This document shows, one piece after another, positions 1-7,374 of a stretch of DNA of 13,738 bases (its first letter is position 1; every line of letters begins with the position of its first letter). The notes below the pieces were generated by a model. The model was not told where the DNA came from, ran no database searches, and saw only the letters and a program-made list of their open reading frames with translations. The stretch lies in contig JAQVOZ010000015.1 in NCBI GenBank assembly GCA_028702365.1, forward strand, positions 1-13,738, in the 5' to 3' direction. The translations under genes and the position numbers were made by a program. The DNA is from Candidatus Omnitrophota bacterium. GTDB taxonomy: Bacteria; Omnitrophota; Gorgyraeia; Duberdicusellales; 4484-171.

Positions 1-674
1 GCTCCGCCGCCGCCGATATCGCCGGTACGCGGCCGCGCAATTGTATCAAGTTCATCTATGAAAATAATGCAACCGCCATGTATCTCTGCCAATGACCTGG
101 CATTCTTAAACATGCTCTTTAGCATGCTTGCGCCAAGGCCTACAAATATTCCGATAAATTCACTTCCTACGGCCGATAAGAAAGGGAGGCCAGTTTCCGT
201 AGCAATTGCTTTTGCCAGATAAGTCTTTCCGCATCCAGGGGGACCTACCATAAGAATACCTTTAATTATCTGTCCGCCAACGCTTTTTAATTTGGCCCTG
301 TCTTTAACCAAGCTTATTACTTCCCATACTTCCCTTTTTACATATTCCATTCCTACAACATCTGTCCAGCGGATATTAACTTCTTCCGGACGCACTTTTT
401 TCTGGCCCATTCTCGCAAAGCCTCCGCCAAAAACAAAGTATATCCATATAAAAGTGCTTATAGCTGCCGATATGGAGCCCACAACGAGATAGAGGAATAT
501 CTGGGAAGGCATTTGCGACCATAACCATTTTCTATAAAAAGATTCGATAGTAGCAAAATGGTACAAACCAACGCCGACAACAATAAAAAGAAGAATAACT
601 GCGATGGCCCCAACGGTAATCAACAACACCTTTATCCAGTGCAGTTTTAAATATATTTTAATTTTTTTATTCAT
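1..674 (-). CDS. FtsH-like membrane AAA+ protein, partial (N-terminal 224 residues)
   Basis: Reading the minus strand from ATG at 674, the frame stays open for 224 codons to the window edge. Two hydrophobic segments (about residues 17-37 and 57-80) precede an AAA+ module. That module has the FtsH-type entry 'RWTDVVGME' (102-110), a Walker A GPPGCGKT (144-151), the pore-loop motif FVGLGA (177-182) and Walker B IIFIDELD (203-210). A glycine-rich stretch follows at the cut. Canonical FtsH is an inner-membrane ATP-dependent zinc protease that degrades membrane and regulatory proteins; whether this one keeps the HEXXH protease domain is outside the window. The loop between the membrane segments is only about 20 residues, much shorter than the roughly 70-residue periplasmic domain of E. 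coli FtsH. It is transcribed away from purU. No strong Shine-Dalgarno is seen. The AAA+ family call is secure; the protease function is inferred. Confidence 0.88.
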   Translation of the reverse strand, partial: MNKKIKIYLKLHWIKVLLITVGAIAVILLFIVVGVGLYHFATIESFYRKWLWSQMPSQIFLYLVVGSISAAISTFIWIYFVFGGGFARMGQKKVRPEEVNIRWTDVVGMEYVKREVWEVISLVKDRAKLKSVGGQIIKGILMVGPPGCGKTYLAKAIATETGLPFLSAVGSEFIGIFVGLGASMLKSMFKNARSLAEIHGGCIIFIDELDTIARPRTGDIGGGG

Positions 675-703
675 AAATTACCCATATATATGATATTTCT
701 TTA

Positions 704-732
704 GAGATAACATATATTCGTTACTTTGTCAA
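704..732 (-). promoter_or_regulatory. Candidate sigma70 promoter for the FtsH-like gene
   Basis: On the minus strand a perfect TTGACA (plus-strand 727-732) is followed, after 17 nt, by TATCTC (704-709), a half-match to the -10 consensus. Transcription would begin near 697, about 23 nt before the ATG at 674. The -35 is convincing and the -10 is weak. Confidence 0.45.
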
Positions 733-741
733 AATCATGCG

Positions 742-768
742 CTAAGCCCGTTTTCGCTGGCGGCTTAG
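742..768. repeat. Inverted repeat in the divergent intergenic region
   Basis: CTAAGCC (742-748) and GGCTTAG (762-768) form a perfect 7-bp inverted repeat around a 13-nt GC-richer loop. It lies upstream of both divergent promoters, so it is not a terminator for either gene. It could be an operator or a small repeat remnant. Confidence 0.4.
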
Positions 769-787
769 GCAAATTTCCTCAAAAAAA

Positions 788-826
788 TGATATCAACTTT
801 TATTTCAAGTATAATGATATTATCAT
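788..826. promoter_or_regulatory. Paired TGATA-type palindromes, possible operator
   Basis: TGATATCA (788-795) is a perfect 8-bp palindrome. ATGATATTATCAT (814-826) is a 6+1+6 palindrome 18 nt downstream. Both share the TGATA core, and a further TGATAT occurs at 691-696. AT-rich DNA gives such palindromes by chance, so an operator role is a guess based on position between divergent genes. Confidence 0.25.
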
Positions 827-870
827 AGAAGGTATCTCTTGGCAAGAAAATAGCAGGATTTAATAAACTA

Positions 871-898
871 TTGATTTCAGGTCGAAATAATATATAAT
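871..898 (+). promoter_or_regulatory. Candidate sigma70 promoter of purU
   Basis: TTGATT (871-876), a 16-nt spacer and a perfect TATAAT (893-898). The expected transcription start, about 7 nt after the -10, falls at 905-907, on or next to the purU ATG at 907. This suggests a leaderless or nearly leaderless mRNA. Confidence 0.6.
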
Positions 899-906
899 AA
901 TGGCTT

Positions 907-1758
907 ATGAATAGCGCAATTTTATTGATTTCCTGCCCCGACAAGAAGGGCATCACTGCCCAGGTTTCCGCCTTTATCTACGAAAATAACGGTAATATCG
1001 AACACGCTGACCAGCATATCGACAACCAGACTAATACTTTTTTCATGCGTATAGAATGGGCGTCAAAAAACTTTAGCATTAAAAATGAAAATATCGCAAA
1101 AGAATTTTCTACCCTGGCAAAAAAGTTTAACATGCATTATTCTTTAAGCTTTAGCGAAGATGTGCCGCGTGTCGCAATTTTTGCTTCACGCGATCTCAAC
1201 TGTCTTTACGACCTTCTGCTGCGCCACAGAGAAGGGCAACTGCGCTGTAAAATACCTCTTGTAATAAGCAACCATGGTAACGCGCAAAGAACAGTAAAAG
1301 ACTTTGACATAAAGTTCTTTGAATTTCCGGTTACTAAAAAAAACAAAACGCGGGTTGAAAGTAAAACAGCTGACTTGCTCATTAAAGAAAAAATAGACCT
1401 AATTGTTTTAGCCAGATACGGCCAAATACTTACAAGAAAATTTTTGGATAAATTTCCTAACCGAATAATAAATATACACCATTCATTTTTGCCGGCATTC
1501 GTCGGAGAAGACCCATATGGCCAGGCATACCGCAGAGGAGTAAAAATAATAGGCGCAACCAGCCATTACGTAACCGAAGAACTCGATGCAGGTCCGATAA
1601 TTGAGCAGGACACCGCAAGGATAAACCACAGAGATACAATCGGCGATTTAAAGATAAAAGGCCGGGATTTGGAAAAAATTGTTTTAAGCAGGGCTGTGCG
1701 TTGGCATCTGGAAAGAAAAATATTAGTATACAACAATAAAACTGTAGTTTTCGATTAA
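907..1758 (+). CDS. purU: Formyltetrahydrofolate deformylase PurU
   Basis: PurU hydrolyses 10-formyltetrahydrofolate to formate plus tetrahydrofolate in the cytoplasm, balancing one-carbon pools and supplying formate to purine synthesis. The 283-residue length matches the family (about 280). An N-terminal ACT-type regulatory domain (about residues 4-80, opening 'LISCPDKKGITAQVSAFIYENNGNIEHADQHID') is followed by a formyltransferase-fold catalytic domain (about 86-283). The catalytic Asn189 and His191 sit in 'IINIHHSFLPAF' and Asp227 in 'ELDAGPIIEQ', with the same 36-residue His-to-Asp spacing as GAR transformylase. 'RGVKIIGATSHYV' is a PurU signature. ATG 907 gives the usual N-terminus, but no Shine-Dalgarno precedes it, consistent with the promoter placed directly upstream. 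The gene appears monocistronic: a 104-nt gap with its own possible promoter separates it from the sugar operon. Confidence 0.96.
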   Translation: MNSAILLISCPDKKGITAQVSAFIYENNGNIEHADQHIDNQTNTFFMRIEWASKNFSIKNENIAKEFSTLAKKFNMHYSLSFSEDVPRVAIFASRDLNCLYDLLLRHREGQLRCKIPLVISNHGNAQRTVKDFDIKFFEFPVTKKNKTRVESKTADLLIKEKIDLIVLARYGQILTRKFLDKFPNRIINIHHSFLPAFVGEDPYGQAYRRGVKIIGATSHYVTEELDAGPIIEQDTARINHRDTIGDLKIKGRDLEKIVLSRAVRWHLERKILVYNNKTVVFD

Positions 1759-1784
1759 ACCTCAAATATACACTCATTTTTTGT

Positions 1785-1813
1785 TTGCATTAAGCTAAAA
1801 AATATGTTAAAGT
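1785..1813 (+). promoter_or_regulatory. Weak candidate promoter of the sugar-uptake operon
   Basis: TTGCAT (1785-1790), a 17-nt spacer and TAAAGT (1808-1813) match the consensus at 3/6 and 4/6. An alternative is TTGTTT (1781-1786) with TATGTT (1803-1808). Either is weak, as expected if the operon needs an activator. No regulator gene is nearby. Confidence 0.3.
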
Positions 1814-1862
1814 ATAGGTCTTTTCGACAAAGCAAATTTTCCCTGTGAGAGGAGGAGAAAAA

Positions 1863-3152
1863 ATGATAAACCCAAAAAATGCTGCATGGATTTTGATTTT
1901 AAGTATTTTAATCGGCGGCTGCGCCCCTCAAAAACCTAAAGAGAATAAAATCGTCGTTTGGCACTGGTTAAATGACCGCAAGGACGCCCTCAATAAGCTT
2001 GCTGCTGATTACAAAACAAAAACCGGAATAGAAGTTGAATTTAAATTATTTTCGCCGGCAGATATATATTCGCAAAAAGTTATAGCTGCGGCACGCGCAG
2101 GAAACCTGCCCGATATCTTCGGCATTTTAGGGGAAAAACGCACTCTTGGTTCATTCGTCAAGGCCGGGCACATCTTAAACCTTGCCCCTTACATGCAGGC
2201 AAATGGCAGCGAATGGAAAGAAAGATTTTATCCCAAAACTTTAGAAGTTGTTACGTTCAAACCGAATAATACCTTTAATGCCCCCGAAGGCATTTACGGC
2301 GCCCCCATAGATACGACAGTTATAAACTTTGTATATAATAAATCGCTATTTAAAGAAGCAGGGCTAAACCCGCAAAATCCCCCTAAAACTTTCGATGAAT
2401 TTATGGACTATGCCAAAAAAATAAAAGCAAAAACGAATACGAACGGATTTGTATGCGGCTGGGGAGAAGGCTGGCTTCTCGACTGCCTTGCAACCGAATG
2501 GGCGATAAACCTGATGGGTGAAGATAAATTTTTTAAAACAATAAAAGGCGACGTCGCCTACACGGATAAGGATTGGATAGAAGTTTTTTCATATTTTTCT
2601 AAAATGCGCGACTCGGGCCTGCTTGCTCAGAATATAACAACAATGATAAATAAAGAATCAGAGGACGCTTTTTCCAAAAACCAGGCAGCTTTTTCGTTTA
2701 ACGGGAGCTGGGCAGTTAATGTTTACAGGCAGCTGGGTGCGAATTTGGATTATGGATTCTTCCCGCTTCCAAAAATTTCCAATAATTTTCCCGTTAAAGT
2801 GTGGGGCGGAGCAGGTTCATCATTTATGGTAAACGCCCATAGCGCAAACCGCGAAGAGGCAGTAAAATTCCTAAACTGGCTGACCGAAAAAGAGCAACAG
2901 AAATTTCTCATAGAACAAACCAATAATCTTCCGGCAATAAAAGGCTGCGAGGAAGCGCTTTCTCCCATATTAAAAACACTGCTTGAAAGCCTGACAATAT
3001 TAACCCATCCAAACACATGGCCTTACAATGAAGACTCAAGAGTGATAGAGGTCATGGATAAAGGCCTGCAGCAGATTGTTATGGGGCTTAAAACTCCGGA
3101 AGAAGTTGCAAAAGATATTCAGGAAGTTAAAAGTCGCGTTTTAAACAAATAG
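1863..3152 (+). CDS. Sugar ABC transporter solute-binding lipoprotein (family 1)
   Basis: This is an extracytoplasmic sugar-binding protein that would deliver ligand to the two permeases downstream. The start is ATG 1863, placed by GGAGGA at 1851-1856 with 6-nt spacing; an in-frame GTG at 1845 lies upstream of that site and is unlikely to be used. The 429-residue product begins with a lipoprotein signal peptide (hydrophobic core about 8-17, lipobox IGGC, lipidated Cys20). The mature part shows the family-1 solute-binding pattern: 'KIVVWHWLNDRKDALNKLAADY', then 'GNLPDIFGILGE', 'LNLAPYM', 'YGAPIDTTVINFVYNKSLFKEAGL', and a C-terminal 'EEAVKFLNWLTEKEQQKFL'. The length is normal. The closest functional analogues are MalE/UgpB-type proteins for oligosaccharides or glycerol-phosphate. 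Neighbouring glycosidase-like genes favour an oligosaccharide ligand, but the ligand cannot be read directly. It heads an operon and is followed after 28 nt by the first permease. Confidence 0.93.
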   Translation: MINPKNAAWILILSILIGGCAPQKPKENKIVVWHWLNDRKDALNKLAADYKTKTGIEVEFKLFSPADIYSQKVIAAARAGNLPDIFGILGEKRTLGSFVKAGHILNLAPYMQANGSEWKERFYPKTLEVVTFKPNNTFNAPEGIYGAPIDTTVINFVYNKSLFKEAGLNPQNPPKTFDEFMDYAKKIKAKTNTNGFVCGWGEGWLLDCLATEWAINLMGEDKFFKTIKGDVAYTDKDWIEVFSYFSKMRDSGLLAQNITTMINKESEDAFSKNQAAFSFNGSWAVNVYRQLGANLDYGFFPLPKISNNFPVKVWGGAGSSFMVNAHSANREEAVKFLNWLTEKEQQKFLIEQTNNLPAIKGCEEALSPILKTLLESLTILTHPNTWPYNEDSRVIEVMDKGLQQIVMGLKTPEEVAKDIQEVKSRVLNK

Positions 3153-3180
3153 GTTCATGTAGCTTAAGTTTACTTACAGC

Positions 3181-4080
3181 ATGAATAGCAACAACAATAC
3201 CTTCACAGACAAATTTAAAAACTTTTCTTTTGTCCTGCCGGCTTTTTTGATTTTTTCTGTTTTTTATATCTATCCGTTTATTTATACCTTTATTTTAAGT
3301 TTTCATCGCGGAGATGCCATATCCGGCTTAGAGTTTGTAGGCTGGGCTAATTTCAAAGAAGTCCTGATTTACGACAAAGACTGGTGGCGCTCAATGTATA
3401 ATGGGGGATTTATCACTTTTTGGGCACTTACTTTTCAAAACATACTTGCATTTTGCCTTGCTATGGGCGTAGACAGGGCAACCAGAACGGGTAAAATATA
3501 CCGTGTAATATTTTTTATATTGCCGGTACTTTCGGAAATCATCATCGGGCTCTTAATGCGCGAAATTCTCATCTCTAACCCGGGGATTTTAAATCAGTGG
3601 CTCAAGAATATCGGCCTGGGATTCATTGCCAATAACTGGCTTGGCAATAACAAAGTATTGCTTACAACCGCACTTGTCCATTGCTGGAAAGGCTTTGGCT
3701 GGGCATTTGTAATTTTGCTTGCGGGCCTACAAACCATACCGGAACAGCTTTATGAAGCCGCCCGCATAGACGGAGCAAATGCGTGGCAGACTTTTCGGAA
3801 AGTCACATTACCGCTCCTAACACCTGTAATTGCCATGGTTCTCGTGCTTACTATACTGGGCACCATGCAGGCATTTGCAATGATTCTTGCGCTAACCAGG
3901 GGCGCAGGCGGGCTTACAGAAGTGCCGGTTATGAGAATTTACAACCATTTGCGCGGCAGCCAGGTAGGGCTTGCCTGCGCGGAAGGCGTTGTTCTTGGAA
4001 TTATGCTTATAGCTATTTCTTTTGCAATGTTATACGTCTCAAAAAGGATACGGAGGCGCTGGGGTGTATTACCGAGCTAA
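3181..4080 (+). CDS. ABC sugar transporter permease, MalF/UgpA type
   Basis: This is an inner-membrane permease subunit of a carbohydrate importer (CUT1-like). Six membrane segments can be placed at about residues 16-40, 78-97, 107-128, 165-185, 213-235 and 268-286. The N-terminus 'FVLPAFLIFSVFYIYPFIYTF' is typical of the MalF/UgpA branch. The EAA loop that docks onto the ATPase is intact as 'EAARIDGANAWQTF' (192-205), followed by 'KVTLPLLTPVI'. The 299-residue length is normal, and the protein lacks the large periplasmic insertion of E. coli MalF. No Shine-Dalgarno precedes ATG 3181; the 28-nt gap from the binding-protein stop suggests reinitiation or coupling. Its last 17 nt overlap the next permease. 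It forms the heterodimeric channel with that protein. Confidence 0.93.
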   Translation: MNSNNNTFTDKFKNFSFVLPAFLIFSVFYIYPFIYTFILSFHRGDAISGLEFVGWANFKEVLIYDKDWWRSMYNGGFITFWALTFQNILAFCLAMGVDRATRTGKIYRVIFFILPVLSEIIIGLLMREILISNPGILNQWLKNIGLGFIANNWLGNNKVLLTTALVHCWKGFGWAFVILLAGLQTIPEQLYEAARIDGANAWQTFRKVTLPLLTPVIAMVLVLTILGTMQAFAMILALTRGAGGLTEVPVMRIYNHLRGSQVGLACAEGVVLGIMLIAISFAMLYVSKRIRRRWGVLPS

Positions 4081-4942
4081 AAAAATCGTTATATTAATTC
4101 TGCTGCATGCGTTTTTATTAAGTGTAGCCTTAAGCTGCATCTATCCGCTCATATGGATGCTTAACGTATCCGTAAAAACTGAAGACCAATTCCGTTCGGA
4201 TTATGGAATGAAGTTAAGCGTAAAACCCGATTTCAATAATTACAAAACAGTAATTTTCGAAGGAAAATTAGGCTCCTATTTTATAAACAGTATTTTTTAC
4301 ACCTTTATTACAGTATTTTTCATTGTAATAATTTCTTCTCTGGCTGCTTATGCATTCGCACGGCTTAATTTCCCGGGAAAGAACGCGATTTTTTTTATGT
4401 TTCTTGCTGCAATGATGATACCCTTGCCTGCGGGATTTGTACCGATTTATATATTATTAAATAAGTTTTTTATATTTTTCAACACAACGTTTCCGTTTTT
4501 GCAGAAATGGGCCATTGCAGAACGTAGCGGCTACGTTGCTGCTATGACTAATATGGGGCTTTCTTTAAGCATTTATCTTCTTAAAACTTTTTTTGACCAG
4601 TTGCCGCGCGATTTGGAAGATGCTGCAAAGATTGACGGCTGTAACCGCCTGCAAATCTGGTGGAATGTGGGGCTTCCTCTGGTAGCTCCCGCGCTTGCTG
4701 TTGTTATAATTTTTAACGCTATGACCGTATGGAATGAATTCGTTCTTGCTTCTTTAATGTTTACCGAAGATAAACTTATGCCTCTTCAGGTAGGTTTAAT
4801 GGAAATATATAATAGAAATATCATACAGCACACGCTGATTATGGCAGCGCTTGCACTTGCGGCTTTGCCTATCATTCTTCTTTATCTAAAAATGCAAAAA
4901 CAAATCATTAAAGGATTAACTGCCGGAGCGGTAGTAGGATGA
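4064..4942 (+). CDS. ABC sugar transporter permease, MalG/UgpE type
   Basis: This is the second inner-membrane channel subunit, partner of the preceding permease. I place the start at GTG 4064, because GGAGG at 4052-4056 lies 7 nt upstream; a TTG at 4022 would give a longer N-terminus with no ribosome site. The 292-residue product has 'CIYPLIWMLNVSVKTEDQF' (25-43), 'YFINSIFYTFITV' and 'LAAYAFARLNFPGKNAIFF', all characteristic of the MalG branch. The EAA loop reads 'LEDAAKIDGCNRLQIWW' (184-200) and ends in 'GLPLVAPAL'. 'MTVWNEFVLASLMF' (220-233) is another family hallmark. The start overlaps the upstream gene by 17 nt, and the stop overlaps the glycosidase-like gene by 4 nt (ATGA), so translation is probably coupled on both sides. 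No ATPase gene follows, so a shared MsmX/UgpC-like ATPase elsewhere is implied. Confidence 0.92.
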   Translation: MYYRAKKIVILILLHAFLLSVALSCIYPLIWMLNVSVKTEDQFRSDYGMKLSVKPDFNNYKTVIFEGKLGSYFINSIFYTFITVFFIVIISSLAAYAFARLNFPGKNAIFFMFLAAMMIPLPAGFVPIYILLNKFFIFFNTTFPFLQKWAIAERSGYVAAMTNMGLSLSIYLLKTFFDQLPRDLEDAAKIDGCNRLQIWWNVGLPLVAPALAVVIIFNAMTVWNEFVLASLMFTEDKLMPLQVGLMEIYNRNIIQHTLIMAALALAALPIILLYLKMQKQIIKGLTAGAVVG

Positions 4943-7260
4943 TCATGATAAAAAAACGATGGACGATGGGCGCTGGACGATGGACGAAAGTTCTTGCCAT
5001 ATTCCTTTCCATTTTCTATCTTCCGCTTTCTATTATCTTCTCTTATGCACAGGAAGATTCAACCGAGTACGTAAACAAAGCTTGGGCGCTTAAAGGCGCC
5101 AGCAACTTCGCTGAAGTACACAAAGTTTGTGATGAGGTAATAAATAAATTTTCCGCCGAAGCTGACAGGCTGGCGGGAACCTTAACGGCATTTCCTCCCC
5201 AGCAGGAAGAAAGTGCTTACAAAATAATGAACGATGTAGCTATATGCTATTTTATAAAAGGAGAAACTTTGCGCGATGAAGGAAGCCTTGAAGAAGCAGT
5301 AAAAGTACTTAAAGAAGGCATAAAAAAATATCCATACTCCCAAGGCTTTGACCCTTCAAGAGGAACTTTCTGGTCGGTAAAGGACACCTCCCAGACAGTG
5401 ATAGATGAAATTGAGGGAACTATAAAAGACGAAACCTGGGAACCAGAAAAAGATGTATTAATTGAATTATACGATAAGGGTGATTTTCCCGTGGATTACT
5501 CAAAATACGGCCAATTTTCAGGGCTTGGAACTAAAGATTATAAATACGAGATAAAAGACCCGATAGGCCTGTCCAAAGCAGTAGGGGAAGGTATTTATCC
5601 GAATACAACGTCAATTAAATTTGACCCGGAATTTATCAAGTTAAAAAAGGGCCTTTCAAATATTGACCACTGGAAAGTTCTAAACGGCAGAGATTTTAGG
5701 ACTGCTTTTTATAAATGGAACATAGCTCCTGAACCGCAAGGCGTGCGTCAATTCTACATAGCGGATATTTTAGAAAGAAGCGGTTTAATCGAACAGGCGA
5801 TTAAGTCTTACTATGCTGTTTTGGTAAATTTCCCTAAAGAATACGGCTGGACCTATTGGCACACGCCCTGGTACATAGGTAAGGCTTCATTGTACCGCAT
5901 AAAATATCTGCTGCGCGAGCATCCTGAACTCGGGCTTAAACTGGAGGGTGCGTCAATAGAAATAGAGGGTGGTTTTGATAATGATATACGCAACGATGTA
6001 TTTATCGTAAATCCGGGTAAACTAGTCAAAATCAACCTTTGGGATAAAATGGTTTGCTCTAAAGCCGATATCTGCCTTACAAAACCGAGAAAACTTGGTA
6101 AAATTATACAAACCCGGGGTGGAGACAAGGCAAAAGTAGTGAAATACGAAAATGGGGACTGGCAAATACTGGTTGACAATAAGCCTTTTATGATTAAAGG
6201 TATTACTTATGGCCCCACTAAAGTCGGGGAATCCCCGGATAAAGGCACACAACAAAACTGGACGCTCCAGGACACCAACAAAAACAGCATAATAGACGCG
6301 TCTTTTGAGGCCTGGGTTGATTTAAACGGCAATAACACCCAGGATACTAACGAACCTGCTGTAGGCGATTTCGGCCTGATGAAGGAAATGGGGATAAACT
6401 GCATAAGACTATATCATCAGCCATTTAAAATAAATAAGGAAGTTATTAGACAAATGCATGCAAAATATGGTATATATGTAATATTAGGCGATTTTCTTGG
6501 AAAATATGCCTTAGGAAGCAAAGCGCCCTGGAATCCGGGTACTGACTACGATAACCCGGAGCATCGAAAGAACATGCTTGAAAGCGTCAAGGAAATGGTC
6601 CTTGAATTCCGGGACGAAGACGCAGTGCTTATCTGGATTCTCGGCAACGAAAACGTATATGGCGTTGCCTGCAATGCCGACAAAAAGCCGGAAAGTTTTT
6701 TTAAATTTGCAAACGAAGCAGCTCTTTTGATAAAATCACTCGACCCAAAGAAGCGGCCTGTAGCAATAGCTTCCGGGGATACTTTATATCTGGATGTTTT
6801 CGCCAAAAATTCTCCGGATATAGATATATTCGGCGCCAACTGCTATAGAGGCAAATATGGCTTCCTGGATTTTTGGGATGAAGTAAAGCGAGTTGCAGAC
6901 AGAGCAGCAATAATTACCGAATATGGCGCTCCCTCGATAGCCAAAAGCTACTCGATGGAAGAGTCTGAGAACTATCAGGCAGGCTATCATAAGGCAGCCT
7001 GGGTTGACATATCCTGTAATTCGGCAGGCTTTGGAGCAGGAGACTCTGTTGGTGGAATCGTGTTTGAATGGCTTGATGAATGGTGGAAGGCTTATGCACC
7101 ATTCTACCATGACAAAAAAGCTCTTTTTGCCGGGCCGTTCTTAGACGGATTTATGCACGAAGAGTGGCTTGGCCTTGCCGGACAAGGAGATGGCAAACAC
7201 TCGCCTTTCATGCGCCATCTTAAAAAAGCTTATTACATGTACGAAAGTTTATGGAATTAA
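4939..7260 (+). CDS. Secreted TPR plus clan GH-A glycoside hydrolase-like protein
   Basis: The 773-residue protein has a basic, repeat-derived N-terminus and a hydrophobic export helix (about 17-37, probable cleavage near 'YAQE'). An alpha-helical region has two TPR-like units (about 93-134 and 272-303, 'GLIEQAIKSYYAVLVNFPK'), and a short beta-rich linker follows (about 335-400). The C-terminal TIM-barrel region (about 405-773) carries 'FMIKGITYGPT', 'LMKEMGINCIRLY', 'IWILGNEN' with Glu571 as probable acid/base, and 'IITEYGAPS' with Glu661 as probable nucleophile. That arrangement fits clan GH-A retaining enzymes, similar to GH2 or GH72 barrels. Residues 445-472 contain two Asp/Asn-rich loops like calcium sites. 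The ATG overlaps the permease stop, placing it in the transporter operon; in-frame ATGs at 4945 and 4966 are alternative starts. A beta-glycan substrate is inferred; exact family and specificity are unknown. Confidence 0.82.
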   Translation: MIMIKKRWTMGAGRWTKVLAIFLSIFYLPLSIIFSYAQEDSTEYVNKAWALKGASNFAEVHKVCDEVINKFSAEADRLAGTLTAFPPQQEESAYKIMNDVAICYFIKGETLRDEGSLEEAVKVLKEGIKKYPYSQGFDPSRGTFWSVKDTSQTVIDEIEGTIKDETWEPEKDVLIELYDKGDFPVDYSKYGQFSGLGTKDYKYEIKDPIGLSKAVGEGIYPNTTSIKFDPEFIKLKKGLSNIDHWKVLNGRDFRTAFYKWNIAPEPQGVRQFYIADILERSGLIEQAIKSYYAVLVNFPKEYGWTYWHTPWYIGKASLYRIKYLLREHPELGLKLEGASIEIEGGFDNDIRNDVFIVNPGKLVKINLWDKMVCSKADICLTKPRKLGKIIQTRGGDKAKVVKYENGDWQILVDNKPFMIKGITYGPTKVGESPDKGTQQNWTLQDTNKNSIIDASFEAWVDLNGNNTQDTNEPAVGDFGLMKEMGINCIRLYHQPFKINKEVIRQMHAKYGIYVILGDFLGKYALGSKAPWNPGTDYDNPEHRKNMLESVKEMVLEFRDEDAVLIWILGNENVYGVACNADKKPESFFKFANEAALLIKSLDPKKRPVAIASGDTLYLDVFAKNSPDIDIFGANCYRGKYGFLDFWDEVKRVADRAAIITEYGAPSIAKSYSMEESENYQAGYHKAAWVDISCNSAGFGAGDSVGGIVFEWLDEWWKAYAPFYHDKKALFAGPFLDGFMHEEWLGLAGQGDGKHSPFMRHLKKAYYMYESLWN
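4960..4983 (+). repeat. Short direct repeat TGGACGATGG x2 inside the signal-peptide coding region
   Basis: TGGACGATGG occurs at 4960-4969 and again at 4974-4983, separated by 4 nt and in different codon phases. It encodes the Trp/Arg/Gly-rich n-region of the glycosidase-like protein's signal peptide. Confidence 0.7.
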
Positions 7261-7294
7261 AATATAAGATATCGCATAGTTTAAATGAGGTAAC

Positions 7295-7305
7295 AAAGGA
7301 GGTGA
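7295..7305 (+). promoter_or_regulatory. Orphan full-length Shine-Dalgarno (AAAGGAGGTGA)
   Basis: An 11-nt match to the complete anti-Shine-Dalgarno complement sits 80 nt upstream of the next gene. No ATG, GTG or TTG lies at a suitable distance after it. The only in-frame reading is from the GTG inside the motif (7302), giving 24 codons and ending in TAG over the next gene's start. A second, correctly spaced site (GGAGG, 7364-7368) serves ATG 7375. Ribosome standby, mRNA stabilisation or a decayed small gene are possible. Confidence 0.55.
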
Positions 7306-7374
7306 AAAGCAGCGAGGCTTACAAAAATAACCCTAATCAAACGAATAATTTATTATTCAGAAAGGAGGAACAGA

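Noticed and set aside
1..30. GC-rich CCGCCG repeat at the left edge
   Set aside because: It is the coding sequence of a glycine-rich loop in the FtsH-like protein read on the minus strand, not a separate repeat.
1845..1862. Upstream GTG start for the solute-binding lipoprotein
   Set aside because: The GTG lies before the AGGAGGA ribosome site, and starting there would place a charged extension before the lipoprotein signal; ATG 1863 has ideal spacing.
4022..4063. TTG start for the MalG-type permease
   Set aside because: It has no ribosome site, and the extra residues are just the overlapping MalF frame; GTG 4064 follows GGAGG by 7 nt.
5853..7110. Several minus-strand open frames opposite the large glycosidase
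   Set aside because: They have no family motifs or ribosome sites and overlap a long plus-strand gene with clear domains.
7319..7356. Internal promoter before the tandem-domain gene (TTACAA with AATAAT or TATTAT)
   Set aside because: Spacings of 19 and 26 nt and poor hexamers make it indistinguishable from AT-rich background.
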